NCBI GenBank assembly: GCA_049890095.1
Contig: JBMHCD010000009.1
Span: 124,001-188,000, forward strand
Direction: 5' to 3'
DNA from: JABAYQ01 sp049890095
GTDB taxonomy: Bacteria; Bacteroidota; Bacteroidia; Flavobacteriales; UBA7312
Length of the DNA stretch: 64,000 nt
This document shows, one piece after another, positions 41,243 to 50,722 of this stretch (within the stretch, counting starts at the first letter, position 1; every line of letters starts with the position of its first letter). The position numbers were made by a program, and so were the translations under genes. The notes beneath the pieces were generated by a model. The model was given only the letters and a program-made list of their open reading frames with translations. It ran no database searches and was not told where the DNA came from.

Positions 41243-42064
41243 TTAAAGACCTAAGCCTACTCTTTTAAAAGCAGAAACAGTTAGTCCTTTTTTCTGTTTG
41301 TCTAGGTATTGAGCAACGCTAGTTTTTGATTCTTTGATAAATTCTTGATTTAATAAGGTATTTTCTTTGAAGAATTTATTTAACCTACCATTTGCAATTT
41401 TATCTAACATTTCCTCTGGCTTTCCTTCTTGACGCGCTAAATCTTTAGCAACTTCAAGCTCCTTTTCTATAACTTGCTGAGAAACAGAATCCTTATCAAC
41501 AGCGACTGGATTCATTGCAGCAACTTGCATTGCAACATCTTTTCCTATTTGTGAATCTACCTCTTCAGTAAGACCAACCAAAGTAGCTAATCTATTTCCT
41601 CCATGTATATAAGAAGCAACATTTGCAGATTCTACAACTTCATAAGAAGATAAATCTAGTTTTTCGCCAATTACACCTGTTTGCTCTATAATTTTTTCTG
41701 CAATAGTCATTCCGTCAACCTCAAGAGACTTTAACTCATCTAATGTAGATGGTTTATTACTCATCGCTGTATCCAAAAATGATTGAGCTAAAGAAACAAA
41801 ACCTTCGTTTTTAGCAACAAAATCTGTTTCACAGTTTAATGAAATTAAGGCTCCGAATTTTCCATCAGACGCAGACAAAACTACACCTTCAGTTGCTTCT
41901 CTGTCAGCTCTTTTTGCTGCAATTTTTTGACCTTTTTTTCTTAGTATATCAACAGCATTATCAAAGTTTCCTTCAGCTTCAACTAATGCTTTTTTACAAT
42001 CCATCATACCTGCACCTGTCTGCTTTCTTAGAGCATTAACATCAGCAGCTGTAATTTTTGTCAT
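41243..42064 (-). CDS. tsf: Elongation factor Ts
   Basis: Nucleotide exchange factor for EF-Tu. It has 273 residues. The UBA-like N-terminus reads ALRKQTGAGMMDCKKAL, the core signature NCETDFVAKN is present, and the dimerisation part has HIGGNRLATLVGL in the form YIHGGNRLATLV and PEEMLDKIANGRLNKFF. It follows rpsB after 24 bases, the classic rpsB-tsf pair. Confidence 0.97.
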   Translation of the reverse strand: MTKITAADVNALRKQTGAGMMDCKKALVEAEGNFDNAVDILRKKGQKIAAKRADREATEGVVLSASDGKFGALISLNCETDFVAKNEGFVSLAQSFLDTAMSNKPSTLDELKSLEVDGMTIAEKIIEQTGVIGEKLDLSSYEVVESANVASYIHGGNRLATLVGLTEEVDSQIGKDVAMQVAAMNPVAVDKDSVSQQVIEKELEVAKDLARQEGKPEEMLDKIANGRLNKFFKENTLLNQEFIKESKTSVAQYLDKQKKGLTVSAFKRVGLGL

Positions 42065-42088
42065 TTCAGTATTGATTAAAAGTTAATA

Positions 42089-42847
42089 TTATTTTTCTTC
42101 TCTGATTTCTTCTTTATTTTCTTCTTGCTTCTTAGCTTCTTTTTCAGCTTCTTTTGCGGCACCTCTTTCTGATAAGCCTTCTTGTATGGCATCACAGACA
42201 AGTGTTATGATTTTTTCGATAGATCTAGTAGCATCATCATTTGCTGGTATACAGAAATCAACTAATGAAGGGTCTGAGTTAGTATCTACAATAGCAAAGG
42301 TAGGAATCCCTAACTTTTTTGCTTCTGCAACAGCAATATGCTCACGTTGAATATCTACTATAAATAAAGCCGCAGGCAATCTATTCATTGAAGAGATACT
42401 TCCTAAGTTTTTCTCTAATTTTGCTCTAGTTCTAGAAACTTGTAATCTTTCTCTTTTAGATAATGTGTCAATAGTACCATCAGCTTTCATCTTGTCTATT
42501 GAATTCATTTTCTTAATTGCTTTTCTAATAGTAGAAAAATTAGTAAGCAATCCACCAGACCAACGCTCTGTAATATATGGCATATTAACTCGATTAGCAT
42601 GATTGGAAACAGAATCCTTAGCTTGCTTTTTAGTAGCAACAAACATTATCTTTCTTCCAGATTTAGCTAAATGCTTTAATGCATTTGAAGCTTTGTCTAG
42701 CTTAGCAATGGTTTTGTTAAGATCAATAACATGGATACCATTTTTCTCCATAAAAATATATGGAGACATTTTTGGATTCCATTTTCTTGTTAGGTGACCA
42801 AAATGAACACCAGAATCTAATAAATCTTTAAAATTTGTTTTTGACAT
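42089..42847 (-). CDS. rpsB: Ribosomal protein S2
   Basis: A 252-residue small-subunit protein with the standard start LLDSGVHFGHLTRKWNPKM and the signature KKQAKDSV. The ITERWSGGLLTNFSTIRKAI segment and FCIPANDDATRSI near the end are also standard. The C-terminal 30 residues are almost all Glu, Lys and Ala (AAKEAEKEAKKQEENKEE), a disordered charged tail often seen in Bacteroidota S2. It is preceded by a 93-base leader. Confidence 0.97.
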   Translation of the reverse strand: MSKTNFKDLLDSGVHFGHLTRKWNPKMSPYIFMEKNGIHVIDLNKTIAKLDKASNALKHLAKSGRKIMFVATKKQAKDSVSNHANRVNMPYITERWSGGLLTNFSTIRKAIKKMNSIDKMKADGTIDTLSKRERLQVSRTRAKLEKNLGSISSMNRLPAALFIVDIQREHIAVAEAKKLGIPTFAIVDTNSDPSLVDFCIPANDDATRSIEKIITLVCDAIQEGLSERGAAKEAEKEAKKQEENKEEIREEK

Positions 42848-42940
42848 TTTTTTATTGTTTACATTCTTAAATAGTTCAATTGTGAAGTAGTACAGAAAAG
42901 TAGTCTACACAATTTGGATACTAAACAATATCCTAATATT
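42848..42940 (-). promoter_or_regulatory. rpsB leader, possible regulatory hairpins
   Basis: The 93-base gap between rpsI and rpsB contains on the minus strand a short hairpin GGATA / TATCC (loop of 8) soon after the rpsI stop, then a GTAG / CTAC pairing. rpsB leaders are autoregulated by S2 in other bacteria. There is no exact TAnnTTTG box. This is a weak suggestion only. Confidence 0.25.
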
Positions 42941-43327
42941 TTAACGCTTACTGAATTGGAATTTCTTACGAGCTTTTTTCTGTCCTGGTTTCTTACGTTC
43001 TACCATTCTTGGGTCTCTTGTCAACAATCCTTCTGCTTTTAAAACAGACCTGTGAGCTTCATCAAGTTGACAGATTGCTCTAGAAATAGCCAAGCGAATT
43101 GCTTCTGCCTGACCAGTAATTCCGCCTCCATTAACATTAACTTTTAAATCAAATTTTCCTGATAAGTCAGTAAGACTAAAAGGCTGATTTAATTTATATA
43201 ATAATGTAGCTGTAGTAAAATAGTCTTTAGCATCTTTATTGTTCACTAATATACTTCCTTTACCTTCGCTCATGTAAATACGAGCTATAGCTGTTTTTCT
43301 TCTACCAATAGTGTGAATTTTATCCAT
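42941..43327 (-). CDS. rpsI: Ribosomal protein S9
   Basis: A 128-residue protein with the start IHTIGRRKTAIARIYM, the central VNGGGITGQAEAIRLAISRAI, and the C-terminal basic tail RKKPGQKKARKKFQFSKR. The tail normally reaches the ribosomal P site and ends in Lys-Arg, as here. It starts 2 bases after the rplM stop. Confidence 0.97.
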   Translation of the reverse strand: MDKIHTIGRRKTAIARIYMSEGKGSILVNNKDAKDYFTTATLLYKLNQPFSLTDLSGKFDLKVNVNGGGITGQAEAIRLAISRAICQLDEAHRSVLKAEGLLTRDPRMVERKKPGQKKARKKFQFSKR

Positions 43328-43329
43328 CT

Positions 43330-43779
43330 TTATAGTTTGATTTTAACTTCTTTGGGATTTTGTGCTTCGTGTTTGTGGTCAACACCAGCATAAACATGAA
43401 GATTTGAGTAAATAGCATTGCCAAGCTTATTTTTTGGCAACATTCCTTTAACCGCTTGCTTAACCAAAGATGTTTGGTCTCTATTAAATAATTCTCTAGG
43501 TGAAATTCTTTTTTGTCCGCCTGGATAACCAGTATGCTTGTAGTGTTCTCTATTATCCCACTTCATACCAGTTAGTTGAATTTTATCTGCATTAATAATT
43601 ACCACATAATCTCCGCAATCTGCGTGAGGAGTGTAATTAGCCTTATGTTTACCTCTAAGCATTATTGCTGCATTCGATGCTAAACGTCCTAAAACCAAGC
43701 CTTCAGCATCTATCAAAACCCACTTTTTGTTAGCGGTTTCTTTATTGGCAGAAACTGTTTTGTAACTTAATGTATCCAC
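43330..43779 (-). CDS. rplM: Ribosomal protein L13
   Basis: A 149-residue large-subunit protein with the motifs KKWVLIDAEGLVLGRLAS, MLRGKHKANYTPH, DYVVIINADKIQLTG, HTGYPGG and AVKGMLPKNKLG. The start appears to be GTG at 43779, since the frame has no ATG upstream before a stop. It is first in the rplM-rpsI-rpsB-tsf operon, with a 57-base leader after the promoter box. Confidence 0.96.
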   Translation of the reverse strand: MDTLSYKTVSANKETANKKWVLIDAEGLVLGRLASNAAIMLRGKHKANYTPHADCGDYVVIINADKIQLTGMKWDNREHYKHTGYPGGQKRISPRELFNRDQTSLVKQAVKGMLPKNKLGNAIYSNLHVYAGVDHKHEAQNPKEVKIKL

Positions 43780-43836
43780 TTTAATAAATATTTAATTCTG
43801 TCTATCTCTTATGAACTCTTTGTTCCTAAGGGGTGG

Positions 43837-43844
43837 CAAAAGTA
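43837..43844 (-). promoter_or_regulatory. TAnnTTTG promoter box for the rplM operon
   Basis: TACTTTTG on the minus strand, 57 bases before the rplM GTG. Unlike most genes here this operon has a real leader, consistent with ribosomal-protein feedback control. Confidence 0.5.
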
Positions 43845-43884
43845 GAATATTTATTTTAAAAGAACAAAATTTTATTAACGATAT

Positions 43885-45075
43885 TTAGTTGATAATTTTC
43901 ATTTCCTTTCCAACTTGAATAAATGCAGCTATAGCCTTGTCTAAATGTTCTCTAGTATGAGCAGCAGACAACTGTACTCTAATTCTAGCTTGATCTTTTG
44001 GTACAACCGGATAGAAAAATCCTATAACATATATACCAAGCTCCAATAATTTGTCAGACATTATTTGAGATTTCTTTGCATCATATAACATTACAGGAAC
44101 AATAGGATGCTCACCCTTTTTAATATCGAAACCAGCATCAACCATTTTTGATCTAAAGTATTTTGTATTTTCTTCAAGCTGATCTCTTAGAGCAGTAGAT
44201 TCACTTAGTAAATCCAACACCTCAATAGCAGAACCAACAATAGAAGGAGCTAAAGAATTAGAAAATAAATATGGTCGCGATTTTTGTCTCAACATTTCAA
44301 TGATTTCTTTCTTTGCTGATGTAAAGCCTCCCATCGCACCTCCAAGAGCTTTTCCTAGTGTACCAGTTATAATATCTACTCTACCCATTACTCCACAATG
44401 TTCGTGAGTACCTCTTCCTGTTTTACCTATGAAACCCGTAGAATGACAATCATCAACCATAACTAGCGCATCATACTTGTCGGCTAAATCACATATCTTA
44501 TCCAATTGGGCTATATAACCATCCATTGAAAATACACCGTCGGTAACAATAATCCTATTTCTTTGCCCTTGTGCTTCTATTAATTTACTTTCTAAATCTT
44601 GCATATCATTATTTTGATAACGATATCTTACTGCTTTACAAAGACGAACACCATCAATAATAGAAGCATGATTCAACGAATCAGAAATAATAGCATCTTC
44701 TGGACCAAATAATGGTTCAAACAAACCACCATTTGCATCGAAAGCCGCAGCATAAAGAATAGTATCTTCCATGCCAAGGAAAGTCGAAATTTTTTGCTCT
44801 AATTCTTTGTGAATGTCTTGAGTACCACATATAAATCGTACTGATGACAAACCAAAGCCATGCGTATCTAAAGCCTTTTTTGCTGCATCTACAACTCTAA
44901 TGTTTGAAGATAGTCCAAGATAATTATTAGCACAAAAATTGATTACCTCTTGACCTTGGTTAACTTTTATATCAGCTCCTTGTGGAGTAACAATAGTTCG
45001 CTCTTTCTTAAATAAACCTGCCTCCCTTATAGCGGTTAATTCTTCATGCAGTTGCTTTTTTAACTTTCCGTACAT
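43885..45075 (-). CDS. kbl: Glycine C-acetyltransferase (2-amino-3-ketobutyrate CoA ligase)
   Basis: A pyridoxal-phosphate enzyme that cleaves 2-amino-3-ketobutyrate with CoA into glycine and acetyl-CoA in threonine breakdown. It has 396 residues with CANNYLGLSSN, HGFGLSSVRFICGTQDIHKELE and DDCHSTGFIGKTGRGTHEH; the PLP Lys is Lys242 in GTLGKALGGAMGG. The ICGTQDIHKELE motif distinguishes Kbl from serine palmitoyltransferase and BioF. It follows gdhA after 18 bases; threonine dehydrogenase is not in the window. Confidence 0.94.
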   Translation of the reverse strand: MYGKLKKQLHEELTAIREAGLFKKERTIVTPQGADIKVNQGQEVINFCANNYLGLSSNIRVVDAAKKALDTHGFGLSSVRFICGTQDIHKELEQKISTFLGMEDTILYAAAFDANGGLFEPLFGPEDAIISDSLNHASIIDGVRLCKAVRYRYQNNDMQDLESKLIEAQGQRNRIIVTDGVFSMDGYIAQLDKICDLADKYDALVMVDDCHSTGFIGKTGRGTHEHCGVMGRVDIITGTLGKALGGAMGGFTSAKKEIIEMLRQKSRPYLFSNSLAPSIVGSAIEVLDLLSESTALRDQLEENTKYFRSKMVDAGFDIKKGEHPIVPVMLYDAKKSQIMSDKLLELGIYVIGFFYPVVPKDQARIRVQLSAAHTREHLDKAIAAFIQVGKEMKIIN

Positions 45076-45093
45076 AATATTTCTTATTAAATA

Positions 45094-46443
45094 TTAAACT
45101 AATCCCTGATCAATCATAGCATCAGCAACCTTGACAAAACCAGCAATATTTGCTCCTTTAACATAGTCAACAAATCCGTCTTCAGAACCATACTCAACAC
45201 ATGCTTCATGAATATTTAGCATAATAGCTTTTAATTTAGCATCAACTTCTTCAGCACTCCAACTCATTCTTATTGAATTTTGAGACATTTCTAAGCCTGA
45301 GGTAGCAACACCACCTGCATTCGAAGCCTTTCCAGGAGCGAATAAAATTTTGCTAGAAAGAAATACCTCTATTGCCTCAGGTGTGGAAGGCATATTTGCT
45401 CCTTCTGAAACACAAATACATCCATTGTCAACAAGTAGCTGTGCTTCTTCTTTATTTAATTCATTTTGAGTTGCACAAGGAAGAGCAATATCACACTTTA
45501 TTACCCATGGTCGTTGACCCTTATGAAATTCACAACCATATTGATCTGCATATTCCTTAATTCTTCCTCTTTTTATATTTTTAAGGTTTTTAATAAACGA
45601 TAGTTTTTCTTGGTTTATCCCATCACTATCAAAAATAAATCCTGAAGAGTCTGACATTGCAACTACTTTTGCCCCTAGTTCAGTTGCTTTTTGACAAGCA
45701 TATTGAGCAACATTTCCAGATCCTGAAATTACAACTCTTTTATTTTCAAAACTTTCTCCTCTTGTTTTTAGCATATTTTGAGCAAAATATACATTTCCAA
45801 ATCCGGTTGCTTCTGGTCGGATTAGAGAGCCACCCCAATTTATTCCTTTTCCTGTTAAAACCCCAGTAAACTCATTTCGAATCCTCTTATATTGACCAAA
45901 TAAATATCCTATTTCTCTTGCACCTACTCCTATATCTCCAGCAGGAATATCTGTATTTGGACCTATATGTCTGCTTAGTTCAGTCATGAACGATTGACAA
46001 AACTTCATCACCTCATTATCGGACTTTCCTTTTGGATCAAAATCAGACCCTCCTTTACCACCACCTAATGGTAGAGTAGTCAACGAATTTTTAAAAACTT
46101 GTTCGAAACCTAAAAATTTAAGTATTCCTAAATTTACCGAAGGATGAAACCTTAACCCACCTTTATATGGACCAATTGCAGAATTGAATTCAACTCTGTA
46201 TCCTCTATTTACCTGACAAACACCATTATCATCTAACCACGGAACACGAAAAGATATTACTCTTTCAGGCTCAACAATTCGTTCTAAAATTTTTGAATCC
46301 TTATATTTATCGCTAGACTGAATAAATGGGATAACTGTTTCTGCCACTTCTTCAACAGCTTGAATAAACTCTTGTTCATGACCATCTTTAGCCTTGACTT
46401 TATTCATAAAATCATTGACTAATTCTAAGTGATTTTTTTTCAT
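45094..46443 (-). CDS. gdhA: NADP-type glutamate dehydrogenase
   Basis: Interconverts 2-oxoglutarate plus ammonia and glutamate. It has 449 residues, the length of the hexameric NADP enzymes. Substrate site motifs are GPYKGGLRFHPSVN (Lys94) and TTLPLGGGKGGSDFDPKG (Lys130 in the GGGKGG loop). The Rossmann loop is ISGSGNVAQYA. It is first in an operon with kbl, which suggests a joint role in amino-acid carbon and nitrogen flow, and is driven by a box at 46467. Confidence 0.96.
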   Translation of the reverse strand: MKKNHLELVNDFMNKVKAKDGHEQEFIQAVEEVAETVIPFIQSSDKYKDSKILERIVEPERVISFRVPWLDDNGVCQVNRGYRVEFNSAIGPYKGGLRFHPSVNLGILKFLGFEQVFKNSLTTLPLGGGKGGSDFDPKGKSDNEVMKFCQSFMTELSRHIGPNTDIPAGDIGVGAREIGYLFGQYKRIRNEFTGVLTGKGINWGGSLIRPEATGFGNVYFAQNMLKTRGESFENKRVVISGSGNVAQYACQKATELGAKVVAMSDSSGFIFDSDGINQEKLSFIKNLKNIKRGRIKEYADQYGCEFHKGQRPWVIKCDIALPCATQNELNKEEAQLLVDNGCICVSEGANMPSTPEAIEVFLSSKILFAPGKASNAGGVATSGLEMSQNSIRMSWSAEEVDAKLKAIMLNIHEACVEYGSEDGFVDYVKGANIAGFVKVADAMIDQGLV

Positions 46444-46466
46444 AAGTTTAATTTGTTAGCACAAGA

Positions 46467-46474
46467 CAAATGTA
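46467..46474 (-). promoter_or_regulatory. TAnnTTTG promoter box for gdhA-kbl
   Basis: TACATTTG on the minus strand, 23 bases before the gdhA ATG at 46443. Confidence 0.5.
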
Positions 46475-46513
46475 TCTTTTTTTAATATTTAAAAAAACGT
46501 AATGAATAAATTT

Positions 46514-47614
46514 TTAATTAAAATTTGACTTCACACAAAATACTTTACCAGGCTTTGAGTAAATTACATTTTTAAGCTCCAAATTAGTTAATAAAATTGC
46601 CATCTTTCCATAATCAAAATTAGTAGCAGATAATATATTGTCGACGTGCATTTCGGAATTTTCTTTTAGCAAATCAATAATTAACTGCTCTTCATCATTA
46701 AAGAGACTCATTTGAATTTGATTGCTAGAATGGTTTTTATTCCAATTCAAATGATAGGCAATATCATTTACAGATTGACATAAATGTGCTTGATTTGTTT
46801 TAATCAAATGATTACAATCCATAGAACATTCATCATTTGGTCGACCTGGAAAAGCAAACACCTCTCTACTATAGTCATTAGAAAGTTTTGCAGTTATCAT
46901 AGCTCCACCCTTTTGTTTGCTTTCTACTACTACAGTTGCATCTGATATTCCTGCCACAATCCTATTTCTTCTTACAAAATTTTCTCTACTCAGCTTGGTA
47001 TTGCTTATAAACTCCGAAATCCAACCACCGCTTTCTAACATACTTTTTGCTAAATTATAGTTTGATGAAGGATATATTTTATCTAAACCATGTGCCAAAA
47101 CAGCTACTGTAGACAAATTATTTTTGATAGAATACTTATGAGCCAAAGCATCAATTCCATAGGCTAATCCACTAACCACCAAAACGTTATGCTCCGACAA
47201 ATCATGTATAAGCTTCTTGCAAATTTCTTTTCCTTGCTGTGTTGAGCTTCGAGTTCCTACAATACTTATAACTTTCTGTTGATTCCAATCTACTTTACCT
47301 TTAGAATACAACAAGATGGGAGTGTCTATGCATTCTTTTAACCGGTATGGATAATTTTTATCCAAATATGTGGTTGCATCTATTCCATTTTTAAGCATAA
47401 AATTAATTTCTTGTTCTGCCCTAATCAATACAGATTGACGACTAATTTCATCGGCAAGTTTTACTCCTATCTGTGGTATTTTCAGCAAATTTGAACGCTT
47501 TTCGTTAAATACTGCCTCCACACCTCCACAATACGATATTAATTTTTTTGCTGTAATTGGGCCAACACCAGAAATTAAGCTGAGACCTATTGGGAAAATA
47601 AGTTTGTTTTTCAT
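46514..47614 (-). CDS. dprA: DNA-processing protein DprA
   Basis: Binds incoming single-stranded DNA and loads RecA during natural transformation. It has 366 residues. An N-terminal helix-hairpin-helix region (GVGPITAKKLISYCGG, IPQIGVKLADEI) precedes the DprA Rossmann-like core (VGTRSSTQQGKEICKKL, VVSGLAYGIDALAHK, AVLAHGLDKIYPSSN, VVVESKQKGGAMITA, FAFPGRPNDECS). A C-terminal winged helix closes it (about 300-360). No other competence genes are in the window. It is divergent from a TonB receptor gene. Confidence 0.95.
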   Translation of the reverse strand: MKNKLIFPIGLSLISGVGPITAKKLISYCGGVEAVFNEKRSNLLKIPQIGVKLADEISRQSVLIRAEQEINFMLKNGIDATTYLDKNYPYRLKECIDTPILLYSKGKVDWNQQKVISIVGTRSSTQQGKEICKKLIHDLSEHNVLVVSGLAYGIDALAHKYSIKNNLSTVAVLAHGLDKIYPSSNYNLAKSMLESGGWISEFISNTKLSRENFVRRNRIVAGISDATVVVESKQKGGAMITAKLSNDYSREVFAFPGRPNDECSMDCNHLIKTNQAHLCQSVNDIAYHLNWNKNHSSNQIQMSLFNDEEQLIIDLLKENSEMHVDNILSATNFDYGKMAILLTNLELKNVIYSKPGKVFCVKSNFN

Positions 47615-47631
47615 GATAAAATTGTACTTTG

Positions 47632-47639
47632 CAAAAATA
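47632..47639 (-). promoter_or_regulatory. TAnnTTTG promoter box for dprA
   Basis: TATTTTTG on the minus strand, 17 bases before the dprA ATG at 47614. A one-base-short box TACTTTG (47625-47631) faces the TonB receptor gene, directly adjacent to it. Confidence 0.45.
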
Positions 47640-47658
47640 TAACTATTATTTTATTCTA

Positions 47659-49995
47659 ATGAATCACATTTTCTTAACCTGTTTAGGAATATTAATAAGC
47701 ATAAGCATAAATGCTCAAACTATTTCAGGATATATTATTGATGAATCGGATAAAAACCCTTTGATTGGTGTTAATATAATTACTTCCAATGGTGGAACAT
47801 CTTCCGATTTAGATGGTCTATTCGAAATTGAAGGAGTCGAAGGTAAAAATACGCTAACTTTCAAATATATTGGGTATAAGGAAATAGTCAAAACTATAGA
47901 GCTTGAAAAAAATCAAACCCTATCTTTAACCATTGAAATGCAAGAAAATGCTACAGAATTGGGCATGGTTGTTGTTTCGGCAGGAAAATTTGAACAAAAA
48001 ATTGAAGAAACAACTGTGTCTATTGAGGTTATTAAATCATCATTAATCGAAAATAAAAACACAACAAATATCCAAACAGCGATAGATCAAATTCCAGGAG
48101 TCAATATTACTGATGGACAGGCTAATATTAGAGGAGGTAGTGGGTGGAGTTACGGAGCAGGAACAAGAGTTCAGGTTTTAGTAGACGACATGCCTCTAAT
48201 CTCTGGTGATGCAGGGCAAGCACAGTGGAGTTTGATTTCTACAGAAAACATTAATCAAGTTGAAGTTATTAAAGGAGCTGCATCCTCATTATATGGTTCT
48301 TCTGCTCTCAACGGAGTTATAAATATAAGAACTGCCTTTGCTGGCGATGTGCCTGAAACAAAAATTAATCTACATCATGGCTACTATGATGATGCAAAAA
48401 GAGAAAGTCTTAATTGGTGGGGAGGAAGAAATCAAAAAGTGTCAGGATTGGATTTTCTACATAAAAGAAAAATTAAGCAATTCGATTTAGTAGTTGGTGG
48501 GTTTCTTTTAAGAGATGAAGGTTATCGATACGACGAAAAGACAAACAGAGCAAGATTTAATTTTAATACCAAGTACAAAAATCAAAAAATTGATGGTCTT
48601 GCATACGGTGTGAATGCTAACTTTTTGAAAAATGAAACCGCTTCTGCTCTAATCTGGCAAAACTACCAAACAGCCTATATTCCATTAGATAGTAGTGTAA
48701 CCAAAACTAGCGGAGACGTATTTAATATTGATCCATTTATCACCTATATAAATCCAAAAAACAACGATTCTCATCATTTTAGAACTCGTTTTATGCATAT
48801 TATAAACGACAACGATACCAAAGGAAATGATAGTGGACAAGATAATAAGTCGGACACCTATTTTGTGGAATATCAATATCAAAAAACTTTTGAGCCAATA
48901 AATCTCAAATGGACAAGCGGTATTGTTTACGAAATAGTAGATGCTAAATCTGAATTATTTCAAGGAAACAATTTTAGAGAAAACCAAGCTCTATTCACAC
49001 AATTAGATAAAAAAGTAGGAGATAGAATTAACCTATCATTGGGTGCTAGATATGAAAAATTTATTCTTTCCACCGGGCAAGATTATATTTTTGAACAAGA
49101 TACCATAAATAACATTTCGGATTCTAAGCCTGTATTTAGATCAGGTATAAACTATCAGTTAGGAAAGGCAACCTATCTTAGATCATCTTTTGGACAAGGG
49201 TACCGATTTCCAAGTATTGCAGAATTATTTATCAAAACAGAAGTTGCAAGTGGTCTTTGGGTTTTTGAAAACCCAAAATTAAAGCCAGAACACGGTTGGA
49301 GCTCAGAAATTGCTGTTAAGCAAGGTTTTAAATTTGGAGATTGGGTCGGTTTCGCCGATTTAGCTCTTTTTATCATGGAATACGAAGATATGATGGAGTT
49401 TACTTTTAGTCAATGGAGCGGACATAGCGAAGGGGTAATACCAGGCTTAGGGTTTAAATCCATAAACATTGGTGATACTCGAATTTCTGGTACTGAATTT
49501 ACTATTGCCGGATCAGGAAAAATAGGTAAACAAAAGATTAATTTTTTAGGAGGATACACCTATATAAATCCAGTTACACTTGAGCCAAACAGAATTCTGG
49601 AAGGTGATGAAAACTTAACCTACATAACTAGTTCTAGCGATACTACTAACCTCATTTTAAAATATCGTTACCAACATCTAGCAAAAATAGATGTGGAAGT
49701 AAGTCGCGAAAAACTTAGCTTTGGAGTTAGCCTTCGATATAATAGCTTTATGCAAAATATCGATGCACTTTTTTTAACTGATTTTTTCGAAAGTATTGCT
49801 CCAGGAATAGAAGAATCTAGAGAACAGCTAAATAATGGAGATTTTTTAATGGACTTGAGACTTGCATATACAATTAATAAAATGAATACTCTTTCCTTAA
49901 TCATTAACAATGGGTTAAATACAGAATACCAAACAAGACCATCGAACATGATGCCTCCAAGGATGGTTTCTTTGAAGTGGGGAATTAAATTATGA
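47659..49995 (+). CDS. TonB-dependent receptor with carboxypeptidase-like domain
   Basis: From the ATG at 47659 the protein has 778 residues, with a signal peptide ending SINAQ. A TTG at 47629 would add ten unlikely residues. Residues 21-105 form the carboxypeptidase regulatory-like domain (ISGYIIDESDKNPLIGVNI ... FKYIGYKE). Residues about 120-225 are the plug (NTTNIQTAIDQIPGVNITDGQ, IRGGSGWSYGAG, VEVIKGAASSLYGSSALNGVINI). The barrel contains GYRFPSIAELF and ends MVSLKWGIKL. It is close in layout to iron-siderophore or vitamin B12-type receptors, but the ligand is unknown. Its stop overlaps kdsB by four bases. Confidence 0.88.
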   Translation: MNHIFLTCLGILISISINAQTISGYIIDESDKNPLIGVNIITSNGGTSSDLDGLFEIEGVEGKNTLTFKYIGYKEIVKTIELEKNQTLSLTIEMQENATELGMVVVSAGKFEQKIEETTVSIEVIKSSLIENKNTTNIQTAIDQIPGVNITDGQANIRGGSGWSYGAGTRVQVLVDDMPLISGDAGQAQWSLISTENINQVEVIKGAASSLYGSSALNGVINIRTAFAGDVPETKINLHHGYYDDAKRESLNWWGGRNQKVSGLDFLHKRKIKQFDLVVGGFLLRDEGYRYDEKTNRARFNFNTKYKNQKIDGLAYGVNANFLKNETASALIWQNYQTAYIPLDSSVTKTSGDVFNIDPFITYINPKNNDSHHFRTRFMHIINDNDTKGNDSGQDNKSDTYFVEYQYQKTFEPINLKWTSGIVYEIVDAKSELFQGNNFRENQALFTQLDKKVGDRINLSLGARYEKFILSTGQDYIFEQDTINNISDSKPVFRSGINYQLGKATYLRSSFGQGYRFPSIAELFIKTEVASGLWVFENPKLKPEHGWSSEIAVKQGFKFGDWVGFADLALFIMEYEDMMEFTFSQWSGHSEGVIPGLGFKSINIGDTRISGTEFTIAGSGKIGKQKINFLGGYTYINPVTLEPNRILEGDENLTYITSSSDTTNLILKYRYQHLAKIDVEVSREKLSFGVSLRYNSFMQNIDALFLTDFFESIAPGIEESREQLNNGDFLMDLRLAYTINKMNTLSLIINNGLNTEYQTRPSNMMPPRMVSLKWGIKL

Positions 49996-50687
49996 GTACA
50001 ATAGCTATTATCCCAAGTAGATTTAATTCTAGTCGATTTCCTGGAAAGCCACTAATAGATATTCATGGTAAAACCATGATTCAGAGAGTATATGAGCAAG
50101 TAAAACAAGCTAATCTTGAAAAAGTTTTAGTTGCAACTGACGACAAACGAATTTTTAATGAAGTACTACGTTTTGGAGGTGAGGTTGTCATGACTTCTAC
50201 AAAACACCAATGCGGTACGGATCGATGTGTTGAAGCGTTGACCAAAGTTGAGTCGTTCCAAAACATCATAAACATACAAGGGGACGAACCGTTTATAAAT
50301 CCAAAGCAAATAGAGCAAATCAGAAATCAGTTAGAAAAACACAATTCTTCTATTGTTACTTTAGCAAAAAAAATTGAAGATAAATTATTATTGTCAGACA
50401 TAAATTGTGTTAAAGTAGGAATAGATAATAATCACAAAGCATCGTGGTTTGATCGAAAGATAAGCTCCCAAGATCCTCCTTTTTACGAACATGTAGGAAT
50501 TTATGGATTTAAAACAAATACTCTTCTACAACTTTCAACACTAAAACCAACTGAAAACGAACAACGCCTAAAACTTGAACAATTACGCTGGATGGATCAT
50601 CATTATTTGATAGATATTCTTCTAACAGAATTTAAATCAATTTCTATAGATTGTCCGGAGGATTTAAAAAAAATTAACCCTCTTTAG
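49992..50687 (+). CDS. kdsB: 3-deoxy-manno-octulosonate cytidylyltransferase
   Basis: Activates Kdo as CMP-Kdo for lipopolysaccharide inner core. It has 231 residues with IIPSRFNSSRFPGKPLIDI at the start, VLVATDD, TSTKHQCGTDRCVE, INIQGDEPFI, KVGIYGFK-like HVGIYGFKTN, and LEQLRWMDH. All are normal for the family. It is translationally coupled to the TonB receptor, probably by chance of packing. Confidence 0.95.
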   Translation: MSTIAIIPSRFNSSRFPGKPLIDIHGKTMIQRVYEQVKQANLEKVLVATDDKRIFNEVLRFGGEVVMTSTKHQCGTDRCVEALTKVESFQNIINIQGDEPFINPKQIEQIRNQLEKHNSSIVTLAKKIEDKLLLSDINCVKVGIDNNHKASWFDRKISSQDPPFYEHVGIYGFKTNTLLQLSTLKPTENEQRLKLEQLRWMDHHYLIDILLTEFKSISIDCPEDLKKINPL

Positions 50688-50707
50688 ATTTATTTTAACG
50701 AATTTAA

Positions 50708-50715
50708 TACCTTTG
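50708..50715 (+). promoter_or_regulatory. TAnnTTTG promoter box for the SPOR gene
   Basis: TACCTTTG, 4 bases before a GTG at 50720 and 7 before the ATG at 50723. Confidence 0.5.
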
Positions 50716-50722
50716 TTTTGTG

